A stretch of DNA of 52,531 nt, from contig JARBUM010000027.1 in assembly GCA_029239675.1 (NCBI GenBank), forward strand, positions 1 through 52,531. Direction: 5' to 3'. The notes under the pieces were generated by a model, which was given only the letters and a program-made list of their open reading frames with translations, ran no database searches and was not told where the DNA came from. Position 1 is the first letter of the stretch. Each line of letters begins with the position of its first letter. Shown here piece by piece: positions 16,264 to 25,834 of the stretch. The position numbers and the translations under genes are program-made. Origin of the DNA: Pelosinus sp. (GTDB lineage Bacteria; Bacillota; Negativicutes; DSM-13327).

Positions 16264-18039
16264 ATGTTTAAATGGGGTATAAAATTAAGATTAACAGTTA
16301 GCTTCCTTTTATTAATTTTATTTACTATGCCGGCGTTAAGCGGCTATCTTCTCTGGTATTTTTATCAGCATAATTTGGAAATTTTAACATCTAGCTTATT
16401 GACACATGCTCATGTTACAGAGCATTTTTTAGAGAACTATATGACAGGTCCTAATGAAAAATCATTAATTGACCAGCGCATCAAAGAATTGGCTACTAAG
16501 ACAGACCTCAGAGTAACAGTCGTTAATAATTCTGGTGATGTACTTGCTGATTCCTGGGAAAATCCCGCCACAATGGAAAATCACCTACATAGGCCGGAGG
16601 TGTCTTCCTCTCTCACGGGGCAAGAAGGATCGTCCATTCGTTACAGTACCACTTTGGGACAAAACATGCTGTATGTAGCCATTCCCATACGAAATGACAA
16701 TGAAATCGTCGGTGCAGTCCGAATCTCCAGTACGCTTGCGGCAATTGATGCCGGATTTAATCAGATCAAGTCTACCCTTCTTGCCGCCATTTTATTAACC
16801 TCTTTACTAGCGATCTTCCTGAGTATTTGGTTAGCCAGAAAATATACTGCTCCCTTGGAAGAAATCACTACTGCTGCCCGTGATATCGCAAACGGTAATC
16901 TAGACCGCCGACTTCACATACGAACAGGTGACGAACTGGAAATACTAGCCCATACCCTTAACAACTTAACTTCCAATTTAGACGACAAGATCAAGGAAAG
17001 TATCGCAGAAACCAACAAGCTGGCTCTTATATTGCAGCATATGGATAATGCTGTTATCCTGCTTGACCGCTATGGCAAAATAACAACGGCCAATAAAATG
17101 GCAAGAGATATATTTGACATCAAGGATTCTATGATAAATCAACATAATATGCAGGTTCTTGGCTATAGCCAATTAGACCGTGCTGTACAGCAAACTGCTA
17201 AGCAAGGAAAGAGTATGCTGATCTATCTCAAAACCAATATTCATGGTAGCGTCAGAGTATTTCAAGTCTTTATCGGTCCGATTACCGCCGCCGGGAATGA
17301 AATTATGAGTATCCTAAGCGTGTTCCACGACGTTACTGCTCTTCAAGATATGCATGATCGTCAGGCTGATTTTGTTGCTAATGCCTCTCACGAACTAGCA
17401 ACACCACTAACAACTATCAAAGGCTTTACAGAAACCTTATTGGATGGAGCCTTAGAGGATAATAAACTGAGCGCTAAATTCCTTACTATTATCCATACTG
17501 AAGCAGAAAGAATGCAACGTTTGATCAACGAGCTATTACAATTGGCCAAACTCAACTCCCACGAATATAGACAACAGGTTAAGTTAGAAGCTACTCCTTT
17601 AACCCCTCTTCTCTACACGGTAAAAGAAGATCTCAGAACAAATGCAGAAGAAAAAAAGATTACCGTAGATATTCAAGCGGATGCTGACCCTATCATTATG
17701 GCTAACCCGGACTGGTTAAAACAAATTCTGATTAATCTTTTGGATAACAGCATTAAATATACACCACCTTTGGGTAAAGTGCTGCTAACATGTCTACAGA
17801 AAGATCACGAAGCCATCCTCATCGTAGAAGATACAGGTATCGGCATCCCAGCCAATGATGTTCCTTTAATCTTTGACCGTTTTTATCGTGTTGACCGGGC
17901 ACGCTCTCGTAATGCTGGCGGTACAGGCCTAGGGCTGGCAATTGTAAAATTCATTGTTGAAATGCACGGTGGCACGATTGAGGTAAAGAGTACTATCAAC
18001 ATCGGTACAACCTTTACTATCAGGTTGCCGCTGGCATAG
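16264..18039 (+). CDS. PhoR-like sensor histidine kinase
   Basis: A 591-residue membrane kinase: TM1 (about 9-28), an extracytoplasmic sensor, TM2 (about 168-190), HAMP, a PAS-like domain, a HisKA domain with phospho-accepting His376, and a HATPase domain with NLLDNSIKYTPP, VEDTGIGIP and GGTGLGLAIVK. The domain order matches PhoR. The H-box reads ASHELATPLT, with Ala in place of the usual Arg. The start at 16264 follows AGGAGG (16253-16258); an upstream ATG at 16228 lacks a ribosome site. No response regulator is adjacent, so its partner must lie elsewhere. Proximity to pstS and its Pho box suggests phosphate sensing (inference). Confidence 0.88.
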   Translation: MFKWGIKLRLTVSFLLLILFTMPALSGYLLWYFYQHNLEILTSSLLTHAHVTEHFLENYMTGPNEKSLIDQRIKELATKTDLRVTVVNNSGDVLADSWENPATMENHLHRPEVSSSLTGQEGSSIRYSTTLGQNMLYVAIPIRNDNEIVGAVRISSTLAAIDAGFNQIKSTLLAAILLTSLLAIFLSIWLARKYTAPLEEITTAARDIANGNLDRRLHIRTGDELEILAHTLNNLTSNLDDKIKESIAETNKLALILQHMDNAVILLDRYGKITTANKMARDIFDIKDSMINQHNMQVLGYSQLDRAVQQTAKQGKSMLIYLKTNIHGSVRVFQVFIGPITAAGNEIMSILSVFHDVTALQDMHDRQADFVANASHELATPLTTIKGFTETLLDGALEDNKLSAKFLTIIHTEAERMQRLINELLQLAKLNSHEYRQQVKLEATPLTPLLYTVKEDLRTNAEEKKITVDIQADADPIIMANPDWLKQILINLLDNSIKYTPPLGKVLLTCLQKDHEAILIVEDTGIGIPANDVPLIFDRFYRVDRARSRNAGGTGLGLAIVKFIVEMHGGTIEVKSTINIGTTFTIRLPLA

Positions 18040-18047
18040 ACGAATCA

Positions 18048-19076
18048 TTATACAAAATACTCTATAGCGGCTTGTGGAAAATATTGTTGTACTCCTTCGT
18101 GCATGTAATCTTTCATAGCTGCTATCGTCTCTTTTTGATAGATATACTTACCATAACCAAACTGCCCATACTTAAATTTACGTTCCTCTTCTTCTAGCGG
18201 TAATGTTGTTTCGGGGAAGATTTCAAGAATATTGTTCTTTGCCCTCTTAGTAAAACGATGAGAGATTAATTCAAAAGTAATATCCTTACGTCCCTCTTTA
18301 GGAAGCTGCTTATCCAATTCTTGTAACAAATCAAGATAATCTTTTTCCCATCCAGAATAATAAAAAATAGGCGCGATAATAAAGCCGATAGGATAACCCT
18401 TATCTGCTACTTTAGCAGCTGCCTCCACCCTTTGGATTAGGGATGGAGTTTTATGCTCATATTTTTCAATAATGGATGCTGCATTGATACTAAAGCGAAA
18501 TCGGGTGTGCCCATTATGTCTAGCTGTTAACAGAGAATCGACTCGATCATGTTTAGTAACAAAACGGAACCGTCCTAGGGGTTGTCTGCCAAAAAATTCA
18601 ATGGTCCTATACAAGAGGCCTGTCAAATACTCTGTAGGAATGGGATCAGAAGTAGCTGCGCCCTCAAACCAAGTAATTTCTGGTGCTCTTTCTTCTATAT
18701 AACGACTGGCTTGTCCCAATATTTCATCCACATTGACATACACCCTTAGGTAAGGTTTCTTTCCTAATGTAGTCGCCAAATAGCAATATTCACACATACT
18801 AGAGCAGCTAGTGGTTAGAGGCAATTGATAGTGAGCGGATGGCTTACACCCAGCAAATTTTAAACTCTTTTTAATGCCTACGACTAAAGTATTCTTAGCT
18901 TCTCGATATGCTTCCTGTGAAGTATCCCCTGGTATGCCCGTAATTCTATTATGAGATCCTGTTAGTGTTATGGGCACATTCATTCCTTGTAAACGTTCAT
19001 ACACCTCTTGTCCTATGGGATATTCCAATGCCTTGGGTTCAAAAAATGCCCTTTTGGGTATAAATGGGTGACTCAC
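18048..19076 (-). CDS. splB: spore photoproduct lyase-like radical SAM protein
   Basis: Radical SAM enzyme that reverts spore photoproduct (thymine dimer) in germinating spores. The 4Fe-4S motif CSSMCEYC gives Cys91, Cys95 and Cys98 when counted from GTG 19076, the numbering I recall for Bacillus subtilis SplB, and the total of 342 residues also matches. Tyr97 and Tyr99 are kept. At position 141, where Bacillus has the hydrogen-donor Cys in a CTSD context, the sequence is GAATSDP, so Cys is replaced by Ala. The GTG start lies 4 nt after AGGAGGAG (19088-19081); the TTG at 19091 overlaps that ribosome site. It converges on the kinase gene with only 8 nt between stops and no clear terminator. 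Confidence 0.9.
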   Translation of the reverse strand: MSHPFIPKRAFFEPKALEYPIGQEVYERLQGMNVPITLTGSHNRITGIPGDTSQEAYREAKNTLVVGIKKSLKFAGCKPSAHYQLPLTTSCSSMCEYCYLATTLGKKPYLRVYVNVDEILGQASRYIEERAPEITWFEGAATSDPIPTEYLTGLLYRTIEFFGRQPLGRFRFVTKHDRVDSLLTARHNGHTRFRFSINAASIIEKYEHKTPSLIQRVEAAAKVADKGYPIGFIIAPIFYYSGWEKDYLDLLQELDKQLPKEGRKDITFELISHRFTKRAKNNILEIFPETTLPLEEEERKFKYGQFGYGKYIYQKETIAAMKDYMHEGVQQYFPQAAIEYFV

Positions 19077-19243
19077 AATACTCCTCCTCAAATATATGCT
19101 TTCACTTCTCTTAGTGTAAGCATAATTAGAAGAATTCTATACAATATCTGCAGTAAATGAAAATAAAAGCTGCTGTTAGGTTGCTTTTTTGACTATTTTG
19201 TTGTAAATTATTCAATAGATTGAGAAAGGTAGTTGATAAGAAT

Positions 19244-19870
19244 ATGAACGCTAAAGTGATTGATCATCCATTAATTCAGCACAAATTATCCCTAATACGC
19301 AATATACATACAGGAACTAAAGAATTTCGCGAATTATTAGAAGAAATTTCAATGTTAATGGCATTTGAAATTACCCGTGACTTGCCACTAGAAGATGTGG
19401 AGATCGAAACTCCTGTGGCAAAATGCACTTGCAAAATGCTATCAGGTAAAAAATTGGGTATTGTTCCAATTTTGCGTGCCGGCTTAGGCATGACCAATGG
19501 AGTCGTAAAACTAATTCCTGCTGTTAAAGTAGGACATATCGGTCTATATCGTGATCCCGAAACCTTAATGCCAGTAGAGTATTACTGTAAATTACCAAGC
19601 GATGTGGCTGAAAGGGACTTTATCCTGATTGACCCAATGCTCGCAACAGGTAACTCTTTAGCTGCTTCTATTGACATCCTCAAAAGAAAAGGTGCTAAAA
19701 ATATCAAGTGCATGTGTTTAGTTGCTTCTCCAGAGGGCATACAATTGATCAACAATCTTCACCCAGATGTAGATATTTTCGTAGCTGCCATTGATGAAAA
19801 GTTAAATGACCACGGCTACATTGTCCCAGGTTTAGGTGATGCTGGCGATCGAATTTTTGGCACAAAATAA
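19244..19870 (+). CDS. upp: uracil phosphoribosyltransferase
   Basis: Makes UMP from uracil and PRPP in pyrimidine salvage. It has the PRPP-binding motif [10 protein letters not shown] and the uracil-site C-terminus around [20 protein letters not shown]. The start at ATG 19244 gives [15 protein letters not shown], the normal family N-terminus, and 208 residues, close to the 209 of Bacillus. The nearest ribosome-like sequence (GAAAGGT, 19224-19230) is 13 nt away, so translation may be modest; a TTG at 19220 is the alternative. The gene is single and followed by a strong terminator. Confidence 0.95.
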   Translation: MNAKVIDHPLIQHKLSLIRNIHTGTKEFRELLEEISMLMAFEITRDLPLEDVEIETPVAKCTCKMLSGKKLGIVPILRAGLGMTNGVVKLIPAVKVGHIGLYRDPETLMPVEYYCKLPSDVAERDFILIDPMLATGNSLAASIDILKRKGAKNIKCMCLVASPEGIQLINNLHPDVDIFVAAIDEKLNDHGYIVPGLGDAGDRIFGTK

Positions 19871-19881
19871 GTTTTGAAAGT

Positions 19882-19932
19882 AAATAAGGTATACACTCTT
19901 GTCCTCATGGACAAAGAGTGTGTACCTTATTT
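19882..19932 (+). terminator. terminator of upp
   Basis: A long near-perfect stem starting AATAAGGTATACACTCTT with a GTCC-TCAT-GGAC tip, followed by TTTTTAT, lies 12 nt after the upp stop. Confidence 0.9.
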
Positions 19933-20046
19933 TTATCATCATAGTTCACCTATAAAGAACATGCTGTACTATAAATAAAAATTACCAGTAGATTTCTTTT
20001 AAAATTTACATATAAATAACAACATTTTATTGAAAAAAGGTGTATA

Positions 20047-20331
20047 ATGAACTTAAAAAATCATGAAACCGAAAGGCTGGGATACAGTATGGCGATTTGG
20101 CAAGTTGAATTAGACAGTAGAGATGTTAGTCAATATCGCAAGAAGTTGAAAAATCGCGGTTTTATTTCAGCGAGTTATTTTTCTTATAACGGCTTTGATC
20201 TCGATAAAATGAGAAAACTGGCTAAGGAAGGAAAAATTGATGCTATGCGCTGCGTTATTGGAAAATCTATACGATGGTATTACTTAGAACAGCAAGCAGA
20301 ATCTGCTCGACTAAAAGGTGAATTATATTAA
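20047..20331 (+). CDS. small protein of unknown function, possibly DNA-binding
   Basis: A 94-residue protein I do not recognise. It is basic and Tyr-rich; the second half, MRKLAKEGKIDAMRCVIGKS then IRWYYLEQQ, resembles the winged-helix pattern of excisionase/MerR-like proteins (LxKLAKEGKIPAxKxGxxWxF), so DNA binding is a guess. The ATG at 20047 overlaps a TATAAT sequence (20043-20048), which could instead be a promoter -10; the in-frame ATG at 20089 would give an 80-residue protein starting MAIWQVELDSR. It has its own strong terminator. Confidence 0.65.
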   Translation: MNLKNHETERLGYSMAIWQVELDSRDVSQYRKKLKNRGFISASYFSYNGFDLDKMRKLAKEGKIDAMRCVIGKSIRWYYLEQQAESARLKGELY

Positions 20332-20356
20332 CAATTAGACATGCTCATTCATATAG

Positions 20357-20415
20357 GAGAAATAGGGTCAGTGCTTCCTTCTTATTTTCAGACGGAAGCA
20401 CTGACCCTATTTCTC
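20357..20415 (+). terminator. terminator of the small unknown gene
   Basis: A perfect 22-bp stem (20357-20378 with 20394-20415) is followed by a run of seven T. Confidence 0.92.
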
Positions 20416-20529
20416 TTTTTTTAAACCATGTAATTTTTTTCATTATTCTGTCGTTTTATAAAGGATTTATCTTAGCCTTCACGAAGCTATTGTAATATAA
20501 AGGTAAATAATATCTAGGAGGAAAATACG

Positions 20530-22284
20530 ATGAGCAAGAGATATTATACTTGCCTCTTTGCTGGTGAGGCTGGTTATGGAGTCATGAGTGCTGGCTCTAC
20601 CATTGCCAAAGGAGCGAATCGTAATGGTTTGTGGCCTTTTGTCGTAAATGAGTACCCTTCTTTGATTCAAGGCGGGCTTAACTCTTGTCTAGTACGCCTA
20701 GCAGAACAATCGATTGCATCCTATGAAGAAAATATTGATTTCTTAGGATTATTCTCGCAGCAAGGTTTTGATTGCTATGCAGATAAACTTAGCTCGGATG
20801 CCATCGTACTGTATGATCCTGCTACAACCCAAGTTGATAAAAGCAAAGTCCCAGCAGGTGCCTTACTCTATCCTGTCTCTTTAGCAAGTTTCATTCCCAA
20901 GGGTGGAGCAAAAATAATGATCAACAGTGCCATGTTGGGCGGTTTCTGCGCTCTCACAGGTTATCCTAAGCATATAGTCATTGATACCATTAAAAGTGAA
21001 TTTCCTAATGCTAAAGTACAACAGGAAAACATTTTGATTGTAGAAGAAGTCTATGCACATGTAGTATCATCTTTACCTTCCGAGAAAATTTTTCCTTTTG
21101 ATTTTCAGAAAAGTGCTGATCCAAAAATTCTCATGAACGGTAATGAAGCGATTTCCATCGCAGCAATTAAAGCTGGTTGTAAATTTTCAGCTGGCTACCC
21201 TATGACACCAGGATCAAGCGTTTTAAGCTATTTAGCTGATCATGGCAGGAATTTTGGTCTGGTTTTTAAACAAGCAGAAGATGAAATCGCTGCCATTAAT
21301 ATGCTAATTGGCGCTTCTTATGCTGGTGTGCGCACTATCGGTTCCACTAGCGGCGGCGGTTTTGCCCTAATGGTAGAAGCCTTAGGCTTTGCAGCAATTG
21401 CCGAAGTACCAATCGTTATGGTGAACGCCCAAAGGGGCGGTCCTAGCACTGGACTGCCAACGAGAACTGCACAAGCGGATTTAAATTTTGTTGTATATGC
21501 CTCTCAGGGAGAGTTCCCACGTATTGTAGTAGCTCCTGGTGATATAGAAGAATGCTTTTACGAAACCTTTAGGGTCTTTAATTTAGTTGATAAATATCAG
21601 GTACCATGCATCATTCTAACGGATAAATATTTAGCAGATTCGTCTGTTTCTCATCTCCCCTTTACTACAGATCATTTAACCATTGACCGAGGTAAAATTT
21701 TCGAAGAAAGAGCAACTAGGGAAGAGCCTTATCTACGTTACCAAAACACACCTGACGGAGTCTCTGAACGAGCCTTTCCCGGCCAAATAGGCGGTCGGCA
21801 TATTGCCACTAGCTACACTCATGGAGAAGATGGTTTCTATAGCTCAGGGAATAAGGAATATGCTATTAATGAGCCGACAGTCGTAGTAGAAAGTATGGAT
21901 AAGCTATTTAACAAGTTACCCTCTATGGAAAACGACATACCTGGCATTAAATTACATGGCCCTGCCGATGCTGATCTCACCATTATTGCTTGGGGATCAA
22001 CCAAAGGTGCAATCCTGGAAGCAATAGAGCAAGCAACTAGCCTGGGAATATCCGTAAACTTTTTGCAAGTTGTCTATATGTCCCCCTTCCCAACTACCGC
22101 TATCGAATTAGTCTTGCAAAGCGCAAAGAAAACTCTTCTCATTGAAGGCAATAAAACAGCACAATTAGGCACCATCCTTACTGCCCATACGGGTTACAAA
22201 GCTGACCATTCTCTCTTAAAATATAATTCTCGTGCTTTTGTGCCTTCAGAGATTCTTGCAAAAATTAAGGAGGTGTTTTTCTAA
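20530..22284 (+). CDS. korA: 2-oxoacid:ferredoxin oxidoreductase, fused gamma-alpha subunit
   Basis: A 584-residue subunit: a gamma domain (about 5-190, starting YYTCLFAGEAGYGVM) fused to an alpha domain with the pyrimidine-binding segment SAGYPMTPGSSVLSYLAD and a later domain ending near FVPSEILAKIKEVFF. With the beta subunit encoded next it converts a 2-oxoacid and CoA to acyl-CoA, CO2 and reduced ferredoxin. The fusion order is that of KorA-type 2-oxoglutarate (or general 2-oxoacid) enzymes, so the exact substrate is uncertain. TAGGAGG lies before the ATG. The stop overlaps the korB start (TAATG). No ferredoxin-like delta subunit is seen, so an external ferredoxin is needed. Confidence 0.9.
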   Translation: MSKRYYTCLFAGEAGYGVMSAGSTIAKGANRNGLWPFVVNEYPSLIQGGLNSCLVRLAEQSIASYEENIDFLGLFSQQGFDCYADKLSSDAIVLYDPATTQVDKSKVPAGALLYPVSLASFIPKGGAKIMINSAMLGGFCALTGYPKHIVIDTIKSEFPNAKVQQENILIVEEVYAHVVSSLPSEKIFPFDFQKSADPKILMNGNEAISIAAIKAGCKFSAGYPMTPGSSVLSYLADHGRNFGLVFKQAEDEIAAINMLIGASYAGVRTIGSTSGGGFALMVEALGFAAIAEVPIVMVNAQRGGPSTGLPTRTAQADLNFVVYASQGEFPRIVVAPGDIEECFYETFRVFNLVDKYQVPCIILTDKYLADSSVSHLPFTTDHLTIDRGKIFEERATREEPYLRYQNTPDGVSERAFPGQIGGRHIATSYTHGEDGFYSSGNKEYAINEPTVVVESMDKLFNKLPSMENDIPGIKLHGPADADLTIIAWGSTKGAILEAIEQATSLGISVNFLQVVYMSPFPTTAIELVLQSAKKTLLIEGNKTAQLGTILTAHTGYKADHSLLKYNSRAFVPSEILAKIKEVFF

Positions 22285-23147
22285 TGAGTGCTAATGATAT
22301 TAACGTATCTTATGTTCCCACCTGGTGCGCTGGTTGCGGTAATTACGGTATAATCAATGCACTAAAAAAAGCAATGAGCTCCCTTAACCTTGACTTAGAA
22401 CAAACCGTATTAGCTACTGGAATTGGCTGCGCTAGTAAAATTAGTCAATATGTAAATACCTATCGTATAGAAACATTACACGGTCGCTCTCTGCCTGTAG
22501 CAACAGGTGTGAAATTGGCCAACCACAATCTGACTGTTATTGCTGAAGGCGGTGATGGGGATGGCATGGGGCTAGGTATGGGGCATTTCATTCATACAGC
22601 AAGGCGCAATCTGGATATTACCTACTTTATTCATAATAATCAAATCTATGGTTTAACAAAAGGTCAAACTTCACCGACTAGTGATTTGGGTTCCATCACA
22701 AAATTCACACCCGCTCCCCTTGGCAATGTAGAACAACCTATTAATATTGTGAAAATGGCATTAAATGCAGGAGCTACCTTTGTGGCACGAGGTTTTGTCG
22801 GCAATAGCACTCAGCTTGTTGCTCTCATGATTGAAGCTATTAAACATCCTGGTTTTGCTGTCGTTGATATTCTCCAACCTTGTGTTACCTTTAATCACGT
22901 GAATACCTACCCATGGTATCAACAGCGTGTAAAAGTCATTGATAATATGGAAGGATATGATCCTACCAGTTTAGAAAAGGCCCTCTCTTTTGCTACTTTA
23001 TGGGGTGATGAAATCCCCATCGGTTTATATTACCGAAATATCCGTCCTACTTTCAATGAATCACTGCCCCAACTTTCTCGAGAGCCTCTCGCAAAGCAAC
23101 CCCTTGACAATATTGATATCGCAGGGCTCATGAAAGAATTTTATTAG
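22284..23147 (+). CDS. korB: 2-oxoacid:ferredoxin oxidoreductase, beta subunit
   Basis: The thiamine-diphosphate subunit of 287 residues. It has the Fe-S motif WCAGCGNYG, further cysteines in GIGCASK and LQPCVTF (four cluster ligands in all, as in other OFOR beta subunits), and the TPP/Mg motif GDGDGMGLG followed by HNNQIYGLTKGQTSPTS. Coupled to korA by a one-base overlap, with AAGGAGGTG at 22267-22275 inside korA. Both subunits together should be functional. Substrate range (2-oxoglutarate, branched 2-oxoacids or pyruvate) is not decided by the sequence. Confidence 0.93.
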   Translation: MSANDINVSYVPTWCAGCGNYGIINALKKAMSSLNLDLEQTVLATGIGCASKISQYVNTYRIETLHGRSLPVATGVKLANHNLTVIAEGGDGDGMGLGMGHFIHTARRNLDITYFIHNNQIYGLTKGQTSPTSDLGSITKFTPAPLGNVEQPINIVKMALNAGATFVARGFVGNSTQLVALMIEAIKHPGFAVVDILQPCVTFNHVNTYPWYQQRVKVIDNMEGYDPTSLEKALSFATLWGDEIPIGLYYRNIRPTFNESLPQLSREPLAKQPLDNIDIAGLMKEFY

Positions 23148-23180
23148 CCTTTAGGCTTTCTTATTAACATAGAGAAAAGC

Positions 23181-23278
23181 CTTTTGAAACGCGAAGATAT
23201 AAAGCTGCATCGCGGGACGAAGCAAATACGTCTTCGTATTCTTCACATCTCTTCGCAACTTCGCGTTTCAACATTTTT
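23181..23278. repeat. intergenic inverted repeat TGAAACGCGAAG (copy C)
   Basis: TGAAACGCGAAG (23185-23196) is the exact reverse complement of CTTCGCGTTTCA (23259-23270). Inside, AATACG-TCTTCGTATT forms a small hairpin. It belongs to the same family as copies A, B and D. Confidence 0.75.
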
Positions 23279-23336
23279 CTCATAGACCTTGCGCGATCTA
23301 GACAGCAAGATTCACTTAATTTATAAAGAAAGCTAA

Positions 23337-23372
23337 AAGGAAATCTCTTTGCATCAGCAAAGAGATTTCCTT
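23337..23372. terminator. bidirectional terminator between korB and pgl
   Basis: A perfect 16-bp stem (AAGGAAATCTCTTTGC with GCAAAGAGATTTCCTT) with loop ATCA lies between convergent genes. Confidence 0.88.
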
Positions 23373-23375
23373 CTG

Positions 23376-24116
23376 TTATAGATTCTCTTTTATTTTCTCA
23401 CTTAACAACTTACTTGCACCAGTATCCATAAACCAATATAGCTCACCCTGCTGTGGTGCAATCATTTGGGATGGCAATCTTTGAAAATCTTTGGGTCCCT
23501 CTAGCACTTCATGCACAATTTCAGCTTTACCATCACCAGTCACTAAAAAAACAATGGTTTTGGCTTGATTTATCAGGGGTGCTGTCAACGTCACACGATG
23601 GCTATCTTGCTCTGGTACATAGATATGACCAACCCAATGATTCCTCTCATTTAGTACAGAAGTATGGGGAAATAAGGATGCAGTATGGCCATCCCCTCCT
23701 AATCCTAAAAAAATAAAATCAAATTGGGGTTGCTCTTGCAAAAAGGTTGATGCAATTACCTGCTCATACTCCTCTGCTGCCTGCCTAGGACTCGTTTTGC
23801 ACAAAACAGGATGAATTTGTTCTTGTGGTATGGGCACATGATCTAAAAAAGCTTCTCGAGCCATAAGCTGGTTGCTGCGAATATCGTCTGCTGGTACATA
23901 CCGCTCATCTCCCCAAAATATATGAACATTTTCCCAAGGTACCTGTTTGGAATAAGGGGGCTTTCCTAATATTTCATAAATAACTCTGGGCGTTTGACCA
24001 CCAGCTAAAGATACAATAAATCGACCTCTCTCTGCAACTGCTAAACACGCCTTCTTTAGAAATAATTCAGCCACTGCTGCGCCTAGTGTTTCCACATTAT
24101 TATATATGGTAATCAT
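23376..24116 (-). CDS. pgl: 6-phosphogluconolactonase
   Basis: Hydrolyses 6-phosphogluconolactone made by Zwf. The 246-residue protein has the Pgl motifs [19 protein letters not shown] and [15 protein letters not shown]. Its start overlaps the end of zwf by 17 nt, so the two are translated together. No separate promoter is evident. A third pathway gene (6-phosphogluconate dehydrogenase) is not in the window. Confidence 0.95.
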   Translation of the reverse strand: MITIYNNVETLGAAVAELFLKKACLAVAERGRFIVSLAGGQTPRVIYEILGKPPYSKQVPWENVHIFWGDERYVPADDIRSNQLMAREAFLDHVPIPQEQIHPVLCKTSPRQAAEEYEQVIASTFLQEQPQFDFIFLGLGGDGHTASLFPHTSVLNERNHWVGHIYVPEQDSHRVTLTAPLINQAKTIVFLVTGDGKAEIVHEVLEGPKDFQRLPSQMIAPQQGELYWFMDTGASKLLSEKIKENL

Positions 24117-25629
24117 GCTCTTCTTCCTTCTTCCGATGAACTTCTAAGCAAGCAGGAACTAGCCAATTCCTTCCATCCTTGGTAATCAACTCTTCGGCGG
24201 CTTTTGGCCCCCACTCACCAGGTGCATAATTGGGAAAATCAGCAGGTGACGTTTCTTCCCAATATTCCAATACAGACTCCAAAACAGACCAAGCAGTTTC
24301 TACCTGGTCATTTCTCATAAATAATCCAGGATCACCACGCACAACATCCAGAAGCAATGTTTCATAAGCCTCGGGTGAAGAAGACTTAAACACCTCTTGA
24401 TAGGTATAATGCATTTCTACAGGCTTAATTTTCATGCCTGGTCCAGGCTCTTTTGCCTGAGTCCTTAGCATAATCCCTTCTTTCGGTTCAATTTGAATTG
24501 CTAACCGATTGGCTTGCATAACCTTATCAGAGAAAGGATGATGAGGAACTGGACGAAATTGTAGTGATATTTCAGAAACACGAGCTGGTAAATGCTTACC
24601 GGTACGTAAATAAAAAGGTACTCCTTGCCAACGCCAATTATCAATAAATAATTTCATCGCTACAAAGGTTTCCCTACCTGATTTAGCAGCTACATTATCT
24701 TCTTCTCGGTAAGCGGGTACAGAATGGCCATCTACCACTCCCCTGCCATATTGTCCTCGAACCGCAAATGTTTCTACCTCATCCTTACCAATGGGACGAA
24801 TCGCATTCAACACATCCACTCTCTTATTACGAACTTCATCAGCATGAAAAGAAGTAGGGGGTTCCATCGCCACCAGGCACATTACTTGTAACAAATGATT
24901 CTGTACCATATCTCGCAAGGCCCCAGCATCCTCATAATAGCCGCCTCGCTTACCAACTCCAACTTTTTCCGCCACTGTAATCTGCACGTGGTCAATAAAA
25001 CTACGATTCCAAATCGGCTCCCACATAGCATTGGCAAAGCGAAATGCCAAAATATTTTGTACCGTTTCTTTTCCTAAATAATGATCTATGCGATAGATTT
25101 GCCCTTCGTCAAAAACCTCAGTTAATGCATAATTAACCATTCGGGCAGATTCGAGATCCCTACCAAAAGGTTTTTCTATGACAATACGATAACTTTTATC
25201 TCCGCGAAAAACCTGTGATTTCCCCAACTGCTCCACTATCACAGTAAATAGAGTGGGAGGAGTAGCAAGATAAAACACTTTATTAGCAGACTTTAACCAG
25301 CCCTTATTTAAATTTTCTAGAAGAATCATATAGGTTTTTTCGTCATGATAATCCGCTGCCATATAGGTAATATTGGCTGCAAATTTTGACCAATCTTCTT
25401 CTTTACTCTTTCCTCTACGGGAAAAGGTATCCACACCCCTTCGCAATTGCTGGCAAAAAGCTTCATCATTAGAAGCAGTACGTGCAATACCTACTATACA
25501 AAAGGGTTCTGGTAACAAGCCATCAATAAACAAGTTGTAAATGGCAGGTATAATTTTACGCTGGGTCAAATCCCCCGATGCACCAAAAATAACAATAGCG
25601 GTTGGTTCAATCTTTACGTCTCTTATCAT
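24100..25629 (-). CDS. zwf: glucose-6-phosphate 1-dehydrogenase
   Basis: Oxidises glucose 6-phosphate to 6-phosphogluconolactone, making NADPH. Family motifs are the dinucleotide fold [18 protein letters not shown], the substrate loop IEKPFGRDL and the active-site [13 protein letters not shown]. The start at 25629 gives 509 residues, the normal length, and follows GGGGGAG by 7 nt; an in-frame start at 25707 would add an unlikely 26 residues. It heads the zwf-pgl pair and is divergent from the response regulator gene. Confidence 0.96.
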   Translation of the reverse strand: MIRDVKIEPTAIVIFGASGDLTQRKIIPAIYNLFIDGLLPEPFCIVGIARTASNDEAFCQQLRRGVDTFSRRGKSKEEDWSKFAANITYMAADYHDEKTYMILLENLNKGWLKSANKVFYLATPPTLFTVIVEQLGKSQVFRGDKSYRIVIEKPFGRDLESARMVNYALTEVFDEGQIYRIDHYLGKETVQNILAFRFANAMWEPIWNRSFIDHVQITVAEKVGVGKRGGYYEDAGALRDMVQNHLLQVMCLVAMEPPTSFHADEVRNKRVDVLNAIRPIGKDEVETFAVRGQYGRGVVDGHSVPAYREEDNVAAKSGRETFVAMKLFIDNWRWQGVPFYLRTGKHLPARVSEISLQFRPVPHHPFSDKVMQANRLAIQIEPKEGIMLRTQAKEPGPGMKIKPVEMHYTYQEVFKSSSPEAYETLLLDVVRGDPGLFMRNDQVETAWSVLESVLEYWEETSPADFPNYAPGEWGPKAAEELITKDGRNWLVPACLEVHRKKEEEHDYHI

Positions 25630-25834
25630 CCATTCACTCCCCCTTCCTTTAAGATAAAGGTTCTTTATACTTATACAAAATTCCTTGTCCTCTACTATCT
25701 TATCCAAACTATTTTAAAATCACCCTTTGAACTTTCTTTGAAAAAGCAAATGCAATTCAAAGGATTATCCTATAAAATATAGACATATATTATTATTCGA
25801 CAACTTTTTTTATTTATAGAATTAAGGAGTTTTT

